DNA of 64,000 bases from Naumovozyma dairenensis CBS 421 (GCF_000227115.2 NC_016480.1:1178001-1242000), one strand, 5' to 3'. Counted from the stretch's first letter, positions 1-10,374 are shown. The notes: generated by a model not told the origin, from the letters alone. Numbers and translations are program-made.

Positions 1-234
1 TTCCTTCTTAGTCAATTGTTTCTTAGAATCTTCATTATTTTTAGTGGTTTCTGCCGTAGCGGCTGTATTGGCGGCATTCACTTTAGTATTGAATGTAGAT
101 TCAGTAATTGGTGGTAATTGAGCTACTCTTCTTTTCAAATTATAACGATGCCAATCTGATTTCATATGTTGTCTTTGTTCAATACTGGAAGCAAATTCCA
201 TGACACAGGAATTACATGTATATATACCGGACAT
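1..234 (-). CDS. REI1: REI1/REH1 family ribosome-biogenesis zinc-finger protein, N-terminal part (cut by window edge)
   Basis: The first 78 codons are present, starting at the ATG at 234; the rest lies beyond base 1. A C2H2 zinc finger is visible at the start (C7-x2-C10, H24-x5-H30), followed by the basic stretch RYNLKRRVAQLPPI, which is characteristic of Rei1 and its paralogue Reh1. Known of the family: a cytosolic factor that helps release Arx1/Alb1 from, and complete, the 60S pre-ribosome. The neighbour at 539-1522 is TSC10; in S. cerevisiae REI1 (YBR267W) and TSC10 (YBR265W) are also near neighbours on the same strand, which favours REI1 over REH1. An Ala/Thr/Lys-rich linker begins at about residue 50. 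Confidence 0.88.
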   Translation of the reverse strand, partial: MSGIYTCNSCVMEFASSIEQRQHMKSDWHRYNLKRRVAQLPPITESTFNTKVNAANTAATAETTKNNEDSKKQLTKKE

Positions 235-469
235 GTTTTGATGATTTCGGTACTTTTTATCTTGCAATGAATGCTATTGATTATAGTATTGATAGATGTT
301 AATATAGAGTCTTGTTATATAGAAAAGCTCATCATCAGCTCATCAGCTCATCGCTTTATTTTTTTCCAATTTTTTTGGAAATTTTTCAATTTGAAAATTT
401 CGTGTCACATTAAACGGTGTCAGAAAAAAACATTATGAAGAATAGAATACATATATTTTTTATACATGA

Positions 470-500
<31 letters not shown>

Positions 501-538
501 TTATTTGTGTATTAGTAGGTCAGGTTTCTGTACCAGAA
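235..538. repeat. Short intergenic region with an ATT trinucleotide run
   Basis: This 304-base spacer separates the start of REI1 from the end of TSC10, both on the minus strand, so it holds the REI1 promoter and the TSC10 terminator. An interrupted (ATT)n run lies at about 471-505. No other gene is visible. Confidence 0.6.
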
Positions 539-1522
539 TTATTGCTCTTTTTTCTTATTGTCCAAATCCTTTTTTGCTTGTTCCTTCTTGAACCAATTTT
601 TAATTTGGAATTTACAAAACGCCATATAGAAGGGCACAACAATCAAATTAACCAATGCCCCCACGATCAACTGCACCATCCAGGCAATAGAATTATTATT
701 ATGTTTATTCAATCCCATATCCAAACTCATCAATAACCAACCAATAAGATCGGTCGTAATATCGTCATATCCATATTGTAATTGTTTAACGATAATGTCA
801 CAACATCTATCCACTGGTATAGGTGATGATGGACCTTCAATCTCTCTTGTAATTTCTGGTTTTGTTAGTTCTTCCAATTCGAACCCTTCACTTTGGAAAT
901 TCCCAGGATATACACATGATATTCTGTTAGTTCCTAATAATTCTTGTCTTAGGATGGATACTAATGATTTCATTGATACTTTTAATGGAGCGTATTGTGA
1001 GTAACCAATGAAGGGAAAGAATGCAGTCACACTAGAGAAGAAGATTAGATGCGATTGTAACTGTAACTGAGCAATCTTATGTGATAGATATAGAGATGTT
1101 AGGTAATTCATTTGGACACCCATCTCTAATTCTTTTGAGGTTAAATCTTTGAAGAGTTTGGGAATGGACCCACCTGCACAGAGGTAGATTTGGGTGGGAG
1201 AGAGGTCTTGTGCAAGTAATATGTCTAGTAAGGCGGATACTGAATTATAGTCTGATAGATCACATGGTGAATATAATAACCTTTTGTTCGCGTTTACTTT
1301 TTTCCCGCTACTATAATTGGATAAGTTATAGTTTTCAATGTTTTCTTCAAGTGAAGATGATGTTATTGATCTGATTGCGGTTTGTAATTTTGATTCTGAT
1401 CTACTTACTATAATAATTTTTGTATTTTTAGTTTCTTTGAAATATTTTCTAGCAAATTGAGTACCTAAACCTTGTGAACCTCCGGTAATTAAAACAATTT
1501 GATTTTCCAACGTGAAAGGCAT
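539..1522 (-). CDS. TSC10: 3-ketodihydrosphingosine (3-ketosphinganine) reductase
   Basis: This 327-residue short-chain dehydrogenase is close to the roughly 320 residues of S. cerevisiae Tsc10. The NADPH-binding motif TGGSQGLG is at residues 13-20, CAGG at 115-118, catalytic-type serines at 163-164, and the Y-x3-K catalytic pair at Y177 and K181. A hydrophobic segment at about 280-302 fits the C-terminal membrane anchor. Known role: the second step of sphingoid-base synthesis at the cytosolic face of the ER, reducing 3-ketodihydrosphingosine to dihydrosphingosine. A Lys/Glu-rich tail ends the protein. The start is the ATG at 1522. Confidence 0.95.
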   Translation of the reverse strand: MPFTLENQIVLITGGSQGLGTQFARKYFKETKNTKIIIVSRSESKLQTAIRSITSSSLEENIENYNLSNYSSGKKVNANKRLLYSPCDLSDYNSVSALLDILLAQDLSPTQIYLCAGGSIPKLFKDLTSKELEMGVQMNYLTSLYLSHKIAQLQLQSHLIFFSSVTAFFPFIGYSQYAPLKVSMKSLVSILRQELLGTNRISCVYPGNFQSEGFELEELTKPEITREIEGPSSPIPVDRCCDIIVKQLQYGYDDITTDLIGWLLMSLDMGLNKHNNNSIAWMVQLIVGALVNLIVVPFYMAFCKFQIKNWFKKEQAKKDLDNKKKEQ

Positions 1523-1800
1523 GTTGCTGAGAATAACGTGGCGGTTATATGCTTATTGCTTCATTTAACGCTTTTTGTATTGTGCAAAGTTAAGTAACAT
1601 TATGTATTGTATTTTCGAGTATACAAGCCTACTTGTTGTCTATTGTTTAACGTTCCGTTGTTTTTTAAAAGAAAGAGGCAATATAAAAAAAAAATGATAA
1701 GTAAACAAAAAACATTCGTTAGTTTAAAATAAATGATTGTTATAGATTGACGAATATATATGTACACGAGTGGGTGAGAAAGATAGAAAGAGAGAAAGAT

Positions 1801-2070
1801 CTAGTTACCTGAACGTTTTGATCTTTCCAATTCGAATTCTCTTTTCAATTGTTCCAATTCCTTTTCATCAATTGGAGGGATAGGCACATCAATGAAATCA
1901 TTATCCTTATGTAGGAAACTGTATGTATAGAAGTAGATCCCCACTGATAGGGCACCTAATATTCCCAATCCGATCATATTCCCCTTAAAGAATGGTTTCC
2001 TTGCTCTTAGCATGGCGGGGGTCATTTTCCAAGTTCTTGGATCTTGATAACGGGATGGTTCCAACACCAT
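1801..2070 (-). CDS. COA3: Cytochrome c oxidase assembly factor 3
   Basis: An 89-residue protein close to yeast Coa3 (about 85 residues) along its whole length, including an N-terminal YQDPRTWKMTPAM-type block and a conserved FLHKDNDF block. One transmembrane segment lies at about 31-51, followed by a charged tail facing the intermembrane space. Known role: an inner-membrane protein that, with Cox14 and Mss51, couples COX1 mRNA translation to complex IV assembly. It is divergently arranged with MRPL8, as in S. cerevisiae (YJL062W-A/YJL063C), so this pair is a conserved micro-block. It is short, but the identity is firm. Confidence 0.95.
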   Translation of the reverse strand: MVLEPSRYQDPRTWKMTPAMLRARKPFFKGNMIGLGILGALSVGIYFYTYSFLHKDNDFIDVPIPPIDEKELEQLKREFELERSKRSGN

Positions 2071-2334
2071 TTCTTTATTTTGAGTTTGTTGTTTGTTTGG
2101 TTTGGTTAGACAATTGTGAGTGTACAGATATATACAGATATATATAGACTTGGCGACTGCAAATATTATATCATATCATAACATAACATAGCATATCCAC
2201 TGTTCATTATTCATTGTTCATTGTTCTTGAACAACAGCAATCAATCAACGTACATACACACATAGTATAATAACATACAAGTCCTTCTTCCCTCCCTCCT
2301 TCACCCTTAAGGAAATCACTAAGAGCGGTTGTAT

Positions 2335-2342
2335 CCGGGTAA
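2335..2342 (+). promoter_or_regulatory. Reb1-type site between COA3 and MRPL8
   Basis: The sequence CCGGGTAA matches the Reb1 core (CGGGTAA). It lies in the shared 725-base divergent promoter of two mitochondrial genes. Reb1 is a general regulatory factor that clears nucleosomes; its use here is inferred from the motif alone. Confidence 0.5.
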
Positions 2343-2372
2343 CTACAACACTTCATATATAGAGGCGGTAAT

Positions 2373-2420
2373 AGCAAGAGCAAGAGCAAGAGCAAGAGCA
2401 AGAGCAAGAGCAAGAGCAAG
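2373..2420 (+). repeat. Hexanucleotide microsatellite, 8 perfect copies of AGCAAG
   Basis: Eight uninterrupted six-base units lie in the COA3/MRPL8 divergent promoter. Open frames running through it (Ala/Leu- or Leu-only peptides) are artefacts of the repeat. It is probably length-variable between strains. Confidence 0.9.
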
Positions 2421-2795
2421 TGAAACTGGTTCTGTTGAAAGGGAATACAAGTTCGATTGTATTGTATGGTGAAGGATGGTATTTGTATCCATCGTAGGAT
2501 ATGGAACTACCTTCATCATCTTTTGGTCACACATTGGCAGGCGTTATTCATGTATATATTGACACTACGCATTAATTTTAATTTCTGTATGAAGCCAAAT
2601 CCGTCCACGTGGTCATGGGGTTTTTGGAGGCATAGAAAACACAGGTTCTCCAGGAAATAAACAAATAAGTAGTTGATCGTTATATGTGGTATGAGACAAT
2701 TAACCAGCAAAAAAGCCAAGAAACTATTCCTCTTATAAAGAGTAAGCACAGACTTCTCCCCCAGTTCTACTAACAATTTATAACCTGCCTCAATT

Positions 2796-3581
2796 ATGAC
2801 TGTAGGTATCACTAGAAAATTAAACCGTACAAAACCGCATAGAGATGCACTTTTCAAGAATTTAGTAACTCAGTTATTTCAACATGGTACCATCATCTCG
2901 ACCCATGAAAAATGTAAAGAAGCATCTCGTCTAGCTGATAGACTGATCACAATGGGGAAGAAAATTGCCTCAGATGATCAAAATACTACGAAATCATCAT
3001 CCTTGTATCTACCACATATACAATCCAAACTATTCTTATCCGGAGATAACTCTAAATTAATCTCTAAATTGTTTAATGATATCATACCTGTATTCAAAAA
3101 TAGAAATGGTGGATATACAAGAGTTTTGAAATTAGAATCAAGATTGGGTGATCGTGCTGATCAGTCCATTTTGGAATTAGTAGATTTCTTACCAGTTAAG
3201 ACGAATTCCACTGAAATGGGTCTTAATAAGGGGAACATGAAACTATGGCTATTAATAAACAATATTGTCAAAAGTAATCATCTTAATGATGTTAAGGATA
3301 TTACTTGGAAAAATTTATATAAAATAGGCCAGTTTAAAGATAAGGAAACTTTCTCTAATGATATTTTGCAAATTACTAAATTCTTAAAACTAAACGAAAA
3401 TAATACAAATGATTGGAATGAATCAAAAGAAATTGATAACGTTAATAAAATTATAGAGAAGATTTATTCGTTTATTCCAAATAAATGTAAAACTGCAAGA
3501 ATTAATGAATTTCAAAAGAAAGGTTATGTTATAATGGATAAAAGACCGGAAAGACCATCGCCGGAACAGCAACTCCATTGA
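2796..3581 (+). CDS. MRPL8: Mitochondrial large-subunit ribosomal protein bL17m
   Basis: A 261-residue member of the L17 family (about 238 in S. cerevisiae). The N-terminal core (about residues 1-130) has the L17 signatures RKLNRTKPHRDALFKNL, the HEKCKEASRLADRLIT block and GGYTRVLKLESRLGD. The C-terminal third is a fungal extension. Known role: component of the mitoribosomal large subunit, near the exit tunnel. The ATG at 2796 is chosen because MTVGITRK matches the conserved family N-terminus. It is transcribed away from COA3. A TACTAAC sequence at 2768-2774 just upstream does not appear to belong to an intron. Confidence 0.95.
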   Translation: MTVGITRKLNRTKPHRDALFKNLVTQLFQHGTIISTHEKCKEASRLADRLITMGKKIASDDQNTTKSSSLYLPHIQSKLFLSGDNSKLISKLFNDIIPVFKNRNGGYTRVLKLESRLGDRADQSILELVDFLPVKTNSTEMGLNKGNMKLWLLINNIVKSNHLNDVKDITWKNLYKIGQFKDKETFSNDILQITKFLKLNENNTNDWNESKEIDNVNKIIEKIYSFIPNKCKTARINEFQKKGYVIMDKRPERPSPEQQLH

Positions 3582-3776
3582 AACAGACTCCCATTAAAAC
3601 ATTCATATATTCAAACAACAATAAATAAAAAAAAGTTAAACGTTATCTCATACGTAATCACTTTTATATAACGATTCATTCACCTGTACATATAAAAAAA
3701 TAATAAAAAATACAAATAGAATACACCATATTTTGCTTTTTTTTAATATTTAGACTAGCTAATCCTTTTATTTCTT

Positions 3777-6629
3777 TTAAATATACTTAGTATTTAGTTC
3801 TGCAATTGATTTACAAAGAATATTCCATTCTATTGGATCATCTTTAGCAACCCCTTGTAATTCTTGCCATTTTAATAATTCATACATAAACATCAAATTC
3901 GGTTGAATTATTATATTTAATCTTCTCATTCTAACAAAAAGATATGCTTTCAAAACATTACAATTTAATCGTTTCATACATTCTGCTATACAAACAGTTG
4001 CAGATCTAGAAACCCCAACCATGCAATGAATCAACACTTTACCATCATTTTCATAACATTCATTAATAAATTCTAAAATATTATTCAATTGAGTCAATAA
4101 AGGATCCTTACCATTATCTTGTAAATTATCAATATGTAAAATCTTAAATCCATCAATTTCAATAATTCGATCTTCATGTTTAATATCATCTTCATTATCA
4201 ATTGAATCCTGTTCATTTGGTATGGTAGATCCTCTTTTCCTATAACTGTTTATATCCATAGTCTCATCATATCGATAAATGCCAGGACGAATTGGTGTGG
4301 AAATACCACGTTGTCGTTTCTTAATTATGGTCGAATGACTATTATTATTCCTATTAGTACTATCAGTCCATGATAAATTCTCACCAACTGAAACGATATA
4401 ATTGATTTTCAATTTCTTCAATAGTACGGGATTTTGTGCATGATCTAAAGATCCCAAATATAAATGATTTAATATCCTTGATGGTAATGGTCCATTCAAT
4501 TTAATCAATTCAGAAACTTTTGTCGGAATTTTAATCAAGAATATATTACTAAACATTTCTTGACTTATTTCAATCATCATTCTATTCGGACTCATATTGA
4601 CTTCATTTAATGAATCCTCATTAATCGATATCATATAATTAGCTAATTGAGTCTTATATTTTATTCGATTATGTTCTCGTTTAGGTGAGAATTCCCTTAA
4701 GATGGTTTGTAAATGGGCTAATACTTGTAAATCAACACTAAATAAATAAAATGGTCTATCTTTATCCAAATGTAATCTTAATAACGTTTCCTCTAATGAT
4801 ACATCCCAAAGGAATATTAAGTAAGCAACTAATAATAATGATGTCTCCGTATATCCATCTTTACAATAGAGAAATGTATTGAAATCAATAGCATTATTAT
4901 TGTTGGGAAGTTTCAATTGTGAGATTTGATAAATTAAATAACATGTGTTTAAAATCAATTGGATGGAACTTATATTTAAACTCCCTAAAGTAATTGATCC
5001 TGAGCTTGGAAAACTTAATTGATATGCAGGGTACATTTTAGTTTGCGTTTCGTTTGCTCCCGCGCCAGAATCATCATTTATATTGATAAGTGGACTATCA
5101 GTTGACATAATGTTGAACTTTATAGCTGCATTTGTATTCTCAGCAGACAAACAATCTTTAACAATAGTTAATCCATATTTTAAGATGTTCCATAGTTTAT
5201 CAATGTTTGGTAATGTTGAGTTTTCTGTACACTTAATGTATAAAAAAATTGGTATTGAATTGTCTATATTATTGAAATTTGGAATATTAAAAATTTTCAA
5301 TTCACTTTCTAATAGATTTTCTGTAGATAATCTAGGTAATGTTACAATTGTATTCTTGGGTGAATAATATGGATAGCGTTTTAAAATTCCATCCTGAGAA
5401 TGATAAAATTCATGAATATTACTGATATCGTTATCCATTAATTGTTTATAAAATTGGAAATCAGTTAAATTACCACACCAAAGTTTCTCACTAATAAATG
5501 TCGTTGATGTAGCTCTTGATATTTCTAATCTTTCATGATATGTTATATCTTTATCCCAATTATTAAAAGTTTCAATTTCAAAGGGTGATAATATTCCTAA
5601 TTTTGACGATTTGATGATATCTTTCGAATGAATATCTTTACTCATTGGTAGGTTCCTCAATATTGATGATGGTAATTCTTCAGGTGTAAAATCTAGCAAA
5701 GAATTATAATTTAGAATCGAGATTTTTGGTTGCCGTTTTAACTCATAGATATTATCATTTTTATTCTGTGAATAATTTTTATGCATAGCATGAAGTGCAA
5801 AATTAATAAACAATCCCATTTCAAAACAATTTTCACATTTATCAATATGAGTAAAACAGTTGTTAACTTCATCATATTTAAAGCAATATATAATAATATT
5901 CGAGGAAATTTCTAAAATTCTTGCAGGTTGTAGATCAAACCTTCTAAATGTTCCAGCTTGTTTCCATGATGCCGACTGATTCATACAATTAGAAGAAGAC
6001 GTTAAAGAATTATTACAACCAAATCCGACATTTTTCTCACAATATTTTCTCATTGCTAATAGATCAGTCTTCAAAAATGGTAGAATTTTGAATGTCAGTG
6101 CAATTTTAACGAATTTATCAATTAAATGACTGTTTTCTTTTGCAGTCAGACTAGGTAAGTCGTCAATGAACATATTCCTCAAAATTGAACATATTTCATG
6201 TTTATTGGCCTGATTATTAATATCAAGATATTTATTAATTGTTTGATCATGCCATGGAATGAATAATGAAGATGGAACAATCGAATTTTTCAAATATCCA
6301 GAATTATCAATCCAATCCTTGGAATGTATAGGACATGATCTCAACATGGTAACGAATTTAGAACGTTCATTTATTATTGGTGGTAACGACAAATTTGATG
6401 TTCCATTTGCATGTAACCATGGGAAAATATCTGCACATTCCGGTAACCTCATTGATCTGTGCATTTGCAATAAATTTGAAGCTTCATCAACACTTATAGT
6501 TTCAAACTCAGTAATTATATTGTGGATATTTTTATCATTATTTCCAGATTTAGTTATTTTATGAGGGGCATCACTTGAAGATGACGCCTTGATATCGATT
6601 TTATCGTTCAAAGTTGAAGAAGAAGACAT
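3777..6629 (-). CDS. PPS1: Dual-specificity protein phosphatase of the Pps1 type
   Basis: A 950-residue protein (about 807 in S. cerevisiae). The dual-specificity phosphatase domain occupies the C-terminal third, with the signature HCMVGVSRS: catalytic Cys at 869 and Arg at 875. The long N-terminal half is Ser/Asn-rich and carries inserts compared with the yeast protein, but keeps the family layout. Known role: a Tyr/Ser/Thr phosphatase linked to S phase; overexpression in S. cerevisiae disturbs replication. It is transcribed divergently from DPB3, as in S. cerevisiae (YBR276C and YBR278W). The start is the ATG at 6629. The exact substrate cannot be told from the sequence. Confidence 0.92.
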   Translation of the reverse strand: MSSSSTLNDKIDIKASSSSDAPHKITKSGNNDKNIHNIITEFETISVDEASNLLQMHRSMRLPECADIFPWLHANGTSNLSLPPIINERSKFVTMLRSCPIHSKDWIDNSGYLKNSIVPSSLFIPWHDQTINKYLDINNQANKHEICSILRNMFIDDLPSLTAKENSHLIDKFVKIALTFKILPFLKTDLLAMRKYCEKNVGFGCNNSLTSSSNCMNQSASWKQAGTFRRFDLQPARILEISSNIIIYCFKYDEVNNCFTHIDKCENCFEMGLFINFALHAMHKNYSQNKNDNIYELKRQPKISILNYNSLLDFTPEELPSSILRNLPMSKDIHSKDIIKSSKLGILSPFEIETFNNWDKDITYHERLEISRATSTTFISEKLWCGNLTDFQFYKQLMDNDISNIHEFYHSQDGILKRYPYYSPKNTIVTLPRLSTENLLESELKIFNIPNFNNIDNSIPIFLYIKCTENSTLPNIDKLWNILKYGLTIVKDCLSAENTNAAIKFNIMSTDSPLININDDSGAGANETQTKMYPAYQLSFPSSGSITLGSLNISSIQLILNTCYLIYQISQLKLPNNNNAIDFNTFLYCKDGYTETSLLLVAYLIFLWDVSLEETLLRLHLDKDRPFYLFSVDLQVLAHLQTILREFSPKREHNRIKYKTQLANYMISINEDSLNEVNMSPNRMMIEISQEMFSNIFLIKIPTKVSELIKLNGPLPSRILNHLYLGSLDHAQNPVLLKKLKINYIVSVGENLSWTDSTNRNNNSHSTIIKKRQRGISTPIRPGIYRYDETMDINSYRKRGSTIPNEQDSIDNEDDIKHEDRIIEIDGFKILHIDNLQDNGKDPLLTQLNNILEFINECYENDGKVLIHCMVGVSRSATVCIAECMKRLNCNVLKAYLFVRMRRLNIIIQPNLMFMYELLKWQELQGVAKDDPIEWNILCKSIAELNTKYI

Positions 6630-7138
6630 GATAAAATGGAATCGTAAATTAGTGTTAGTTTTGCTTTTTAAAATAAAGAGACAGAGCTTGTTGAAAGCAC
6701 TGCTTCAACTTTCTTTATTTATTGCTGTTTTTAAACCGTAATCTTTTGATAGAATCTTTGACCAACTTAAGATGTATGGAAACTACACAGCACCACACTA
6801 AGAGTGAATTTTTTTGATTGGGTAGTGAATGGATTTTTAATAAGGATCGAAATGGTTTTTTTACCTTGTAATACTTGTTGAACTGTACTGGTGATGTTCT
6901 GTTTGTGTTGCTATGACAAAAGTTTGTTATTTTTTTTTAATAGTTAAAGATCTTCAATATGTCACCTTTAATTTATACATGTAAAAAGGCTCTCATTTAG
7001 TAGTACAATCGAAAGCAATCGAAAGCAATCGAAAGCATCGACAACAAGCAAGGTATAAAGATAGAGTCGAGGTAGAATTCAAGAGAAGCCAAGCCTAAGG
7101 GAATTGAATAATAAGATAACATAAGGTAACATAGAAAA
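6630..7138. repeat. PPS1/DPB3 divergent promoter with three 10-bp tandem repeats
   Basis: This 509-base divergent spacer holds three perfect direct copies of CAATCGAAAG at 7006-7035, about 100 bases upstream of the DPB3 start. I see no gene in it, and no MCB box (ACGCGT) as might be expected for a replication gene. Confidence 0.7.
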
Positions 7139-8140
7139 ATGGAAGTTCAACGAGAAGAAGAGATAACAAATCAAGAACAACAACAGCAACAACAGCAACA
7201 GCAACAACAGCAACAGCAACAACAACAACAAGAACAACAGGATGAAAGTTCACTATCAATGAATGATCGTGTTAAGGCAAAATCATCAAGCCTACCGCTG
7301 TCCAAAATAAAAAAATTAGCCAAAATGGATTCTGATTACATGATAACGTCCAATGCAGCATTTATGGCAGTTGCATTTGCAACTGAATTATTCATTCAAT
7401 GCTTCAGTGAAGAGGCTGTCATAATGAATCAATTGAATTCCCATAGAAAGACCAATAAAACTGATACAGGGAGATTGACCTATAATGATTTAGTTGAGTG
7501 CGTTAAAAAGAAGGAAAATTTTCAATTCTTGGAAGATGTCATTGTACCAATAAATAAACAAGATGTCGTAAGTCATAGAAAAGGAAACGTGAGGTCTCTC
7601 AACCATGAGCAACAAGATGATGGAGAAGAACCAAAAGCTAAAGAAGATGGCATGGAGATAGATGAGCAGGAGGATAGGGAAGAAAATGAGGAGGTAGACG
7701 GAAAACGGGGTCAGACCAATAGTGCACAAATAGGAAATGAAATGTCTGTACCTTCTAAAGTACAAAAGACATTATCATTCTTCAAGTACGAAGATCCTTC
7801 AGCAAAGAAATCTATTTCTAAAATTGGTGAAAAGAGTAATAAGAAAACGAATGCCCTTGATGATATAATAAGAGACAGTTCAGACGAAGATATGTATGCA
7901 TCAGAGAAAGATGAAGAATCAGAGACGGTACTGGAAGATGAGCAAGAAGAAGATGATGATGAAGAGGATGAAGAAGAACAAGAAGAGGACAATCCACTGC
8001 AAGAACAACTCGAAGAGGTTGCCAAATTAAATACGGTCCCGGACCTTGGTTCATCAGATGCTGAAGAAGAAGAAGAAGACGAAGACGAAGAGGATGGAGA
8101 GCAACATACTAATGACAATAGCGATAGCAATGAAGAGTGA
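7139..8140 (+). CDS. DPB3: DNA polymerase epsilon histone-fold subunit Dpb3
   Basis: A 333-residue protein, much longer than S. cerevisiae Dpb3 (about 201). The histone fold lies at about residues 50-137, with family-typical YMITSNAAFMAVAFATELFI and LTYNDLVECVKKKENFQFLEDVI blocks. Known role: pairs with Dpb4 in the polymerase epsilon holoenzyme, binds double-stranded DNA and supports heterochromatin inheritance. Two unusual low-complexity parts flank the fold: an uninterrupted run of 18 glutamines at residues 14-31, and a very acidic Glu/Asp tail from about 150. Order with PPS1 and PAF1 matches YBR276C-YBR278W-YBR279W. Start at ATG 7139. Confidence 0.92.
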   Translation: MEVQREEEITNQEQQQQQQQQQQQQQQQQQQEQQDESSLSMNDRVKAKSSSLPLSKIKKLAKMDSDYMITSNAAFMAVAFATELFIQCFSEEAVIMNQLNSHRKTNKTDTGRLTYNDLVECVKKKENFQFLEDVIVPINKQDVVSHRKGNVRSLNHEQQDDGEEPKAKEDGMEIDEQEDREENEEVDGKRGQTNSAQIGNEMSVPSKVQKTLSFFKYEDPSAKKSISKIGEKSNKKTNALDDIIRDSSDEDMYASEKDEESETVLEDEQEEDDDEEDEEEQEEDNPLQEQLEEVAKLNTVPDLGSSDAEEEEEDEDEEDGEQHTNDNSDSNEE

Positions 8141-9030
8141 TATGCCCATCCCCCCTAAGTAGATGTTAAACTAAAAACAATCTATAGATTAAAGTAACTT
8201 TATATCCAGCATGTGTCATATAAAGCAAGCAGTAGAGAATAAAGTCTGGTTACTTCACACTTTCGTCTCTTTACATGCTTTATTGACTCTGTAAAGGATG
8301 ACTTATTCAAAGACTGGTTTAGCATATCTGTATGCAATGAAAAGATCGCAGATGGATTCTGAAGATTGCTAACATTTAGTGTATGTCCAATTATGCGTGT
8401 TGTGTCAGGCTGTTTAACTCCATCGTTTCTATATTCAAGAAGAAGGTCAATCGTTGATAAACAACTTCACCTGATAGGAGCGCAATGAACTAAATGGATA
8501 AGGATGCATGGAAAATGATTTCCCAATGTTTAGGGATTAGAGACGCATATTTCGAGAAGGAGAGAGCGTTATGGAACAATCGGTCTACTAGACAAACAAA
8601 GTCCCGATTATTGAACAGATCTATGTTAGAGACGTATTGAGCACACACCTTTATATAAGTTAAGCTAGAGACAGAGAACAAATCAATAAATCAGTAAATC
8701 AATAAACCAACTGATAAACTAGTTGATATATACGTACATTAATGTGAATAAACGTCAAGAAAAGTTAAAACACCCAGACCCCTCAAACTAAACTTGACTG
8801 AAAAATTTCCGTAATATACAAACAAGAAGACAAAGAACAATTGATTACTTATGAAAAACGTTATATGATATAGGAACTCCACAAGTGACGTAGTACAAGT
8901 ATATGTCAATGGAACAAGTGCCAAAGGATAAGACTATTGTGTGAATTGTGACCTTACTATCTGTCAAAAATATTGTATAAATTTATTCAATCGAGGAAAC
9001 GAAGCTCCGCTAAATAAATAAGAAGTAACG
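8141..9030. other. Intergenic region, DPB3 terminator and PAF1 promoter
   Basis: 890 bases between two plus-strand genes. Short minus-strand open frames at 8490-8681 and 8739-8924 have no family resemblance. I see no RNA gene or transposon trace. Confidence 0.5.
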
Positions 9031-10374
9031 ATGTCTAGAAAACAAGAATATATCGCCAAGATAAAGTATCAGAATAACCTACCTCCACCATTATTACCAC
9101 CAAAGTTACTAAACTACCCAGAAGATCCAATTGGAAACGTAGATTCTCCACAATTATTGACTTCTCTATACACGAAAACAAACGTCACTCCATTAATCAA
9201 CCTAAATGATGATCTTGGTATGCCATTAGACCTTATCCAAATACCAAACTTACTAAACAATGCTGACACAAAATACCTATACGGTCTCACAGAAAACAAC
9301 AATAATATCATCCTACATCAAAAGGATCGTGTCCTATTAAGAGATCCTCGTATCGATAGGTTGACTAAAACAGATATATCCAAAGTGACATTCTTAAGAA
9401 GAACAGAATACGTCTCTTCAACAATAGCATCACACGCAAACAATAACGGTACCTCTACCGCTACCATGATCAAGAAGAGAACCAGATCTGAAGAAGATGA
9501 GGATGAATTATTGAACGCATCACAAATCTTACAAAAAGTGGAAAATAAATTCGAAGCAATGCACACCGCCAATTCAACTGATGATTTGTCTGGTTTGAAG
9601 CACCCGATAAAGAAGAAAATACATGCTGTGAAAACATGGAATTTATTACCAGATACAGCAGCGATGGATCAAAGTTATTTCACTTTGAGGTTAGTTGGAA
9701 GTGCCGCTTTAGACAAACAAGAAAAGAATAAATTGGCATTGTCCACTGCTATATTTAGACCAGTGGAATTAGAGGAAGATGAATGGATTTCCATGTATAC
9801 TACAGATAAATCAAATTCAAAAATTATTTCTCAATCAATGGAGAAAAATATTGATGACGTTAAAAGCAATGCAAGCGTTAATGATGATGAGGATGATGAT
9901 AAAACTTTCAAATTCAAGAGGTTAAGAGATTTTGATATGAAACAGGTGCCTAATTTGAATCCTTCTGTGAATCAAGCTTTCGGGGAATTGGCTATAATGC
10001 TAAATAATGAAAAGGGGATAGCATATTATAAACCATTACGTCCAAGAATTGAATTAAGACGTAGGCGTGTTAATGACGTGTTTAAACCCTTGGTTAGACA
10101 GTATGATATAGACCAAATTAATGTCTCGTTGAGGAATCCTACCACTCAAGAAGCAAATTTAAGAGATAGATTAAGAATGAAATTCGATCCAATTAACTTC
10201 GCCACTGTGGATGACGATGATGAGGAAGATGATGATCATGAAGAGAAAGAGGTTGAAAAGGAGGAACAAGGCGATCGCGATGAAGAAAAGAAAAACGTCG
10301 AAGAAGAAGAAAAAGAAGAGAATACTAACACCCAAGAGACGAGTGACGCAGAGAAAGAACAAATTGAACAATGA
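9031..10374 (+). CDS. PAF1: RNA polymerase II-associated factor Paf1
   Basis: A 447-residue protein, almost the length of S. cerevisiae Paf1 (about 445). The N-terminus (SRKQEYIAKIKYQNNLPPP) and the central RDPRIDRLTKTDISKVTFLRRTEYVS block are diagnostic. The FKRLRDFDMKQV and RIELRRRRVNDVFKPLV blocks follow, and the last 60 residues are a Glu/Lys-rich acidic tail. Known role: subunit of the nuclear Paf1 complex (with Ctr9, Cdc73, Leo1, Rtf1) that travels with Pol II and promotes H2B ubiquitylation and H3K4/K36 methylation. It follows DPB3 on the same strand, as in S. cerevisiae. Confidence 0.96.
   Translation: MSRKQEYIAKIKYQNNLPPPLLPPKLLNYPEDPIGNVDSPQLLTSLYTKTNVTPLINLNDDLGMPLDLIQIPNLLNNADTKYLYGLTENNNNIILHQKDRVLLRDPRIDRLTKTDISKVTFLRRTEYVSSTIASHANNNGTSTATMIKKRTRSEEDEDELLNASQILQKVENKFEAMHTANSTDDLSGLKHPIKKKIHAVKTWNLLPDTAAMDQSYFTLRLVGSAALDKQEKNKLALSTAIFRPVELEEDEWISMYTTDKSNSKIISQSMEKNIDDVKSNASVNDDEDDDKTFKFKRLRDFDMKQVPNLNPSVNQAFGELAIMLNNEKGIAYYKPLRPRIELRRRRVNDVFKPLVRQYDIDQINVSLRNPTTQEANLRDRLRMKFDPINFATVDDDDEEDDDHEEKEVEKEEQGDRDEEKKNVEEEEKEENTNTQETSDAEKEQIEQ

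Noticed and set aside
2768..2805. TACTAAC upstream of the MRPL8 ATG with TAG at codons 3-4
   Set aside because: Splicing there would remove the start codon that gives the conserved N-terminus, and no good 5' splice site is seen.
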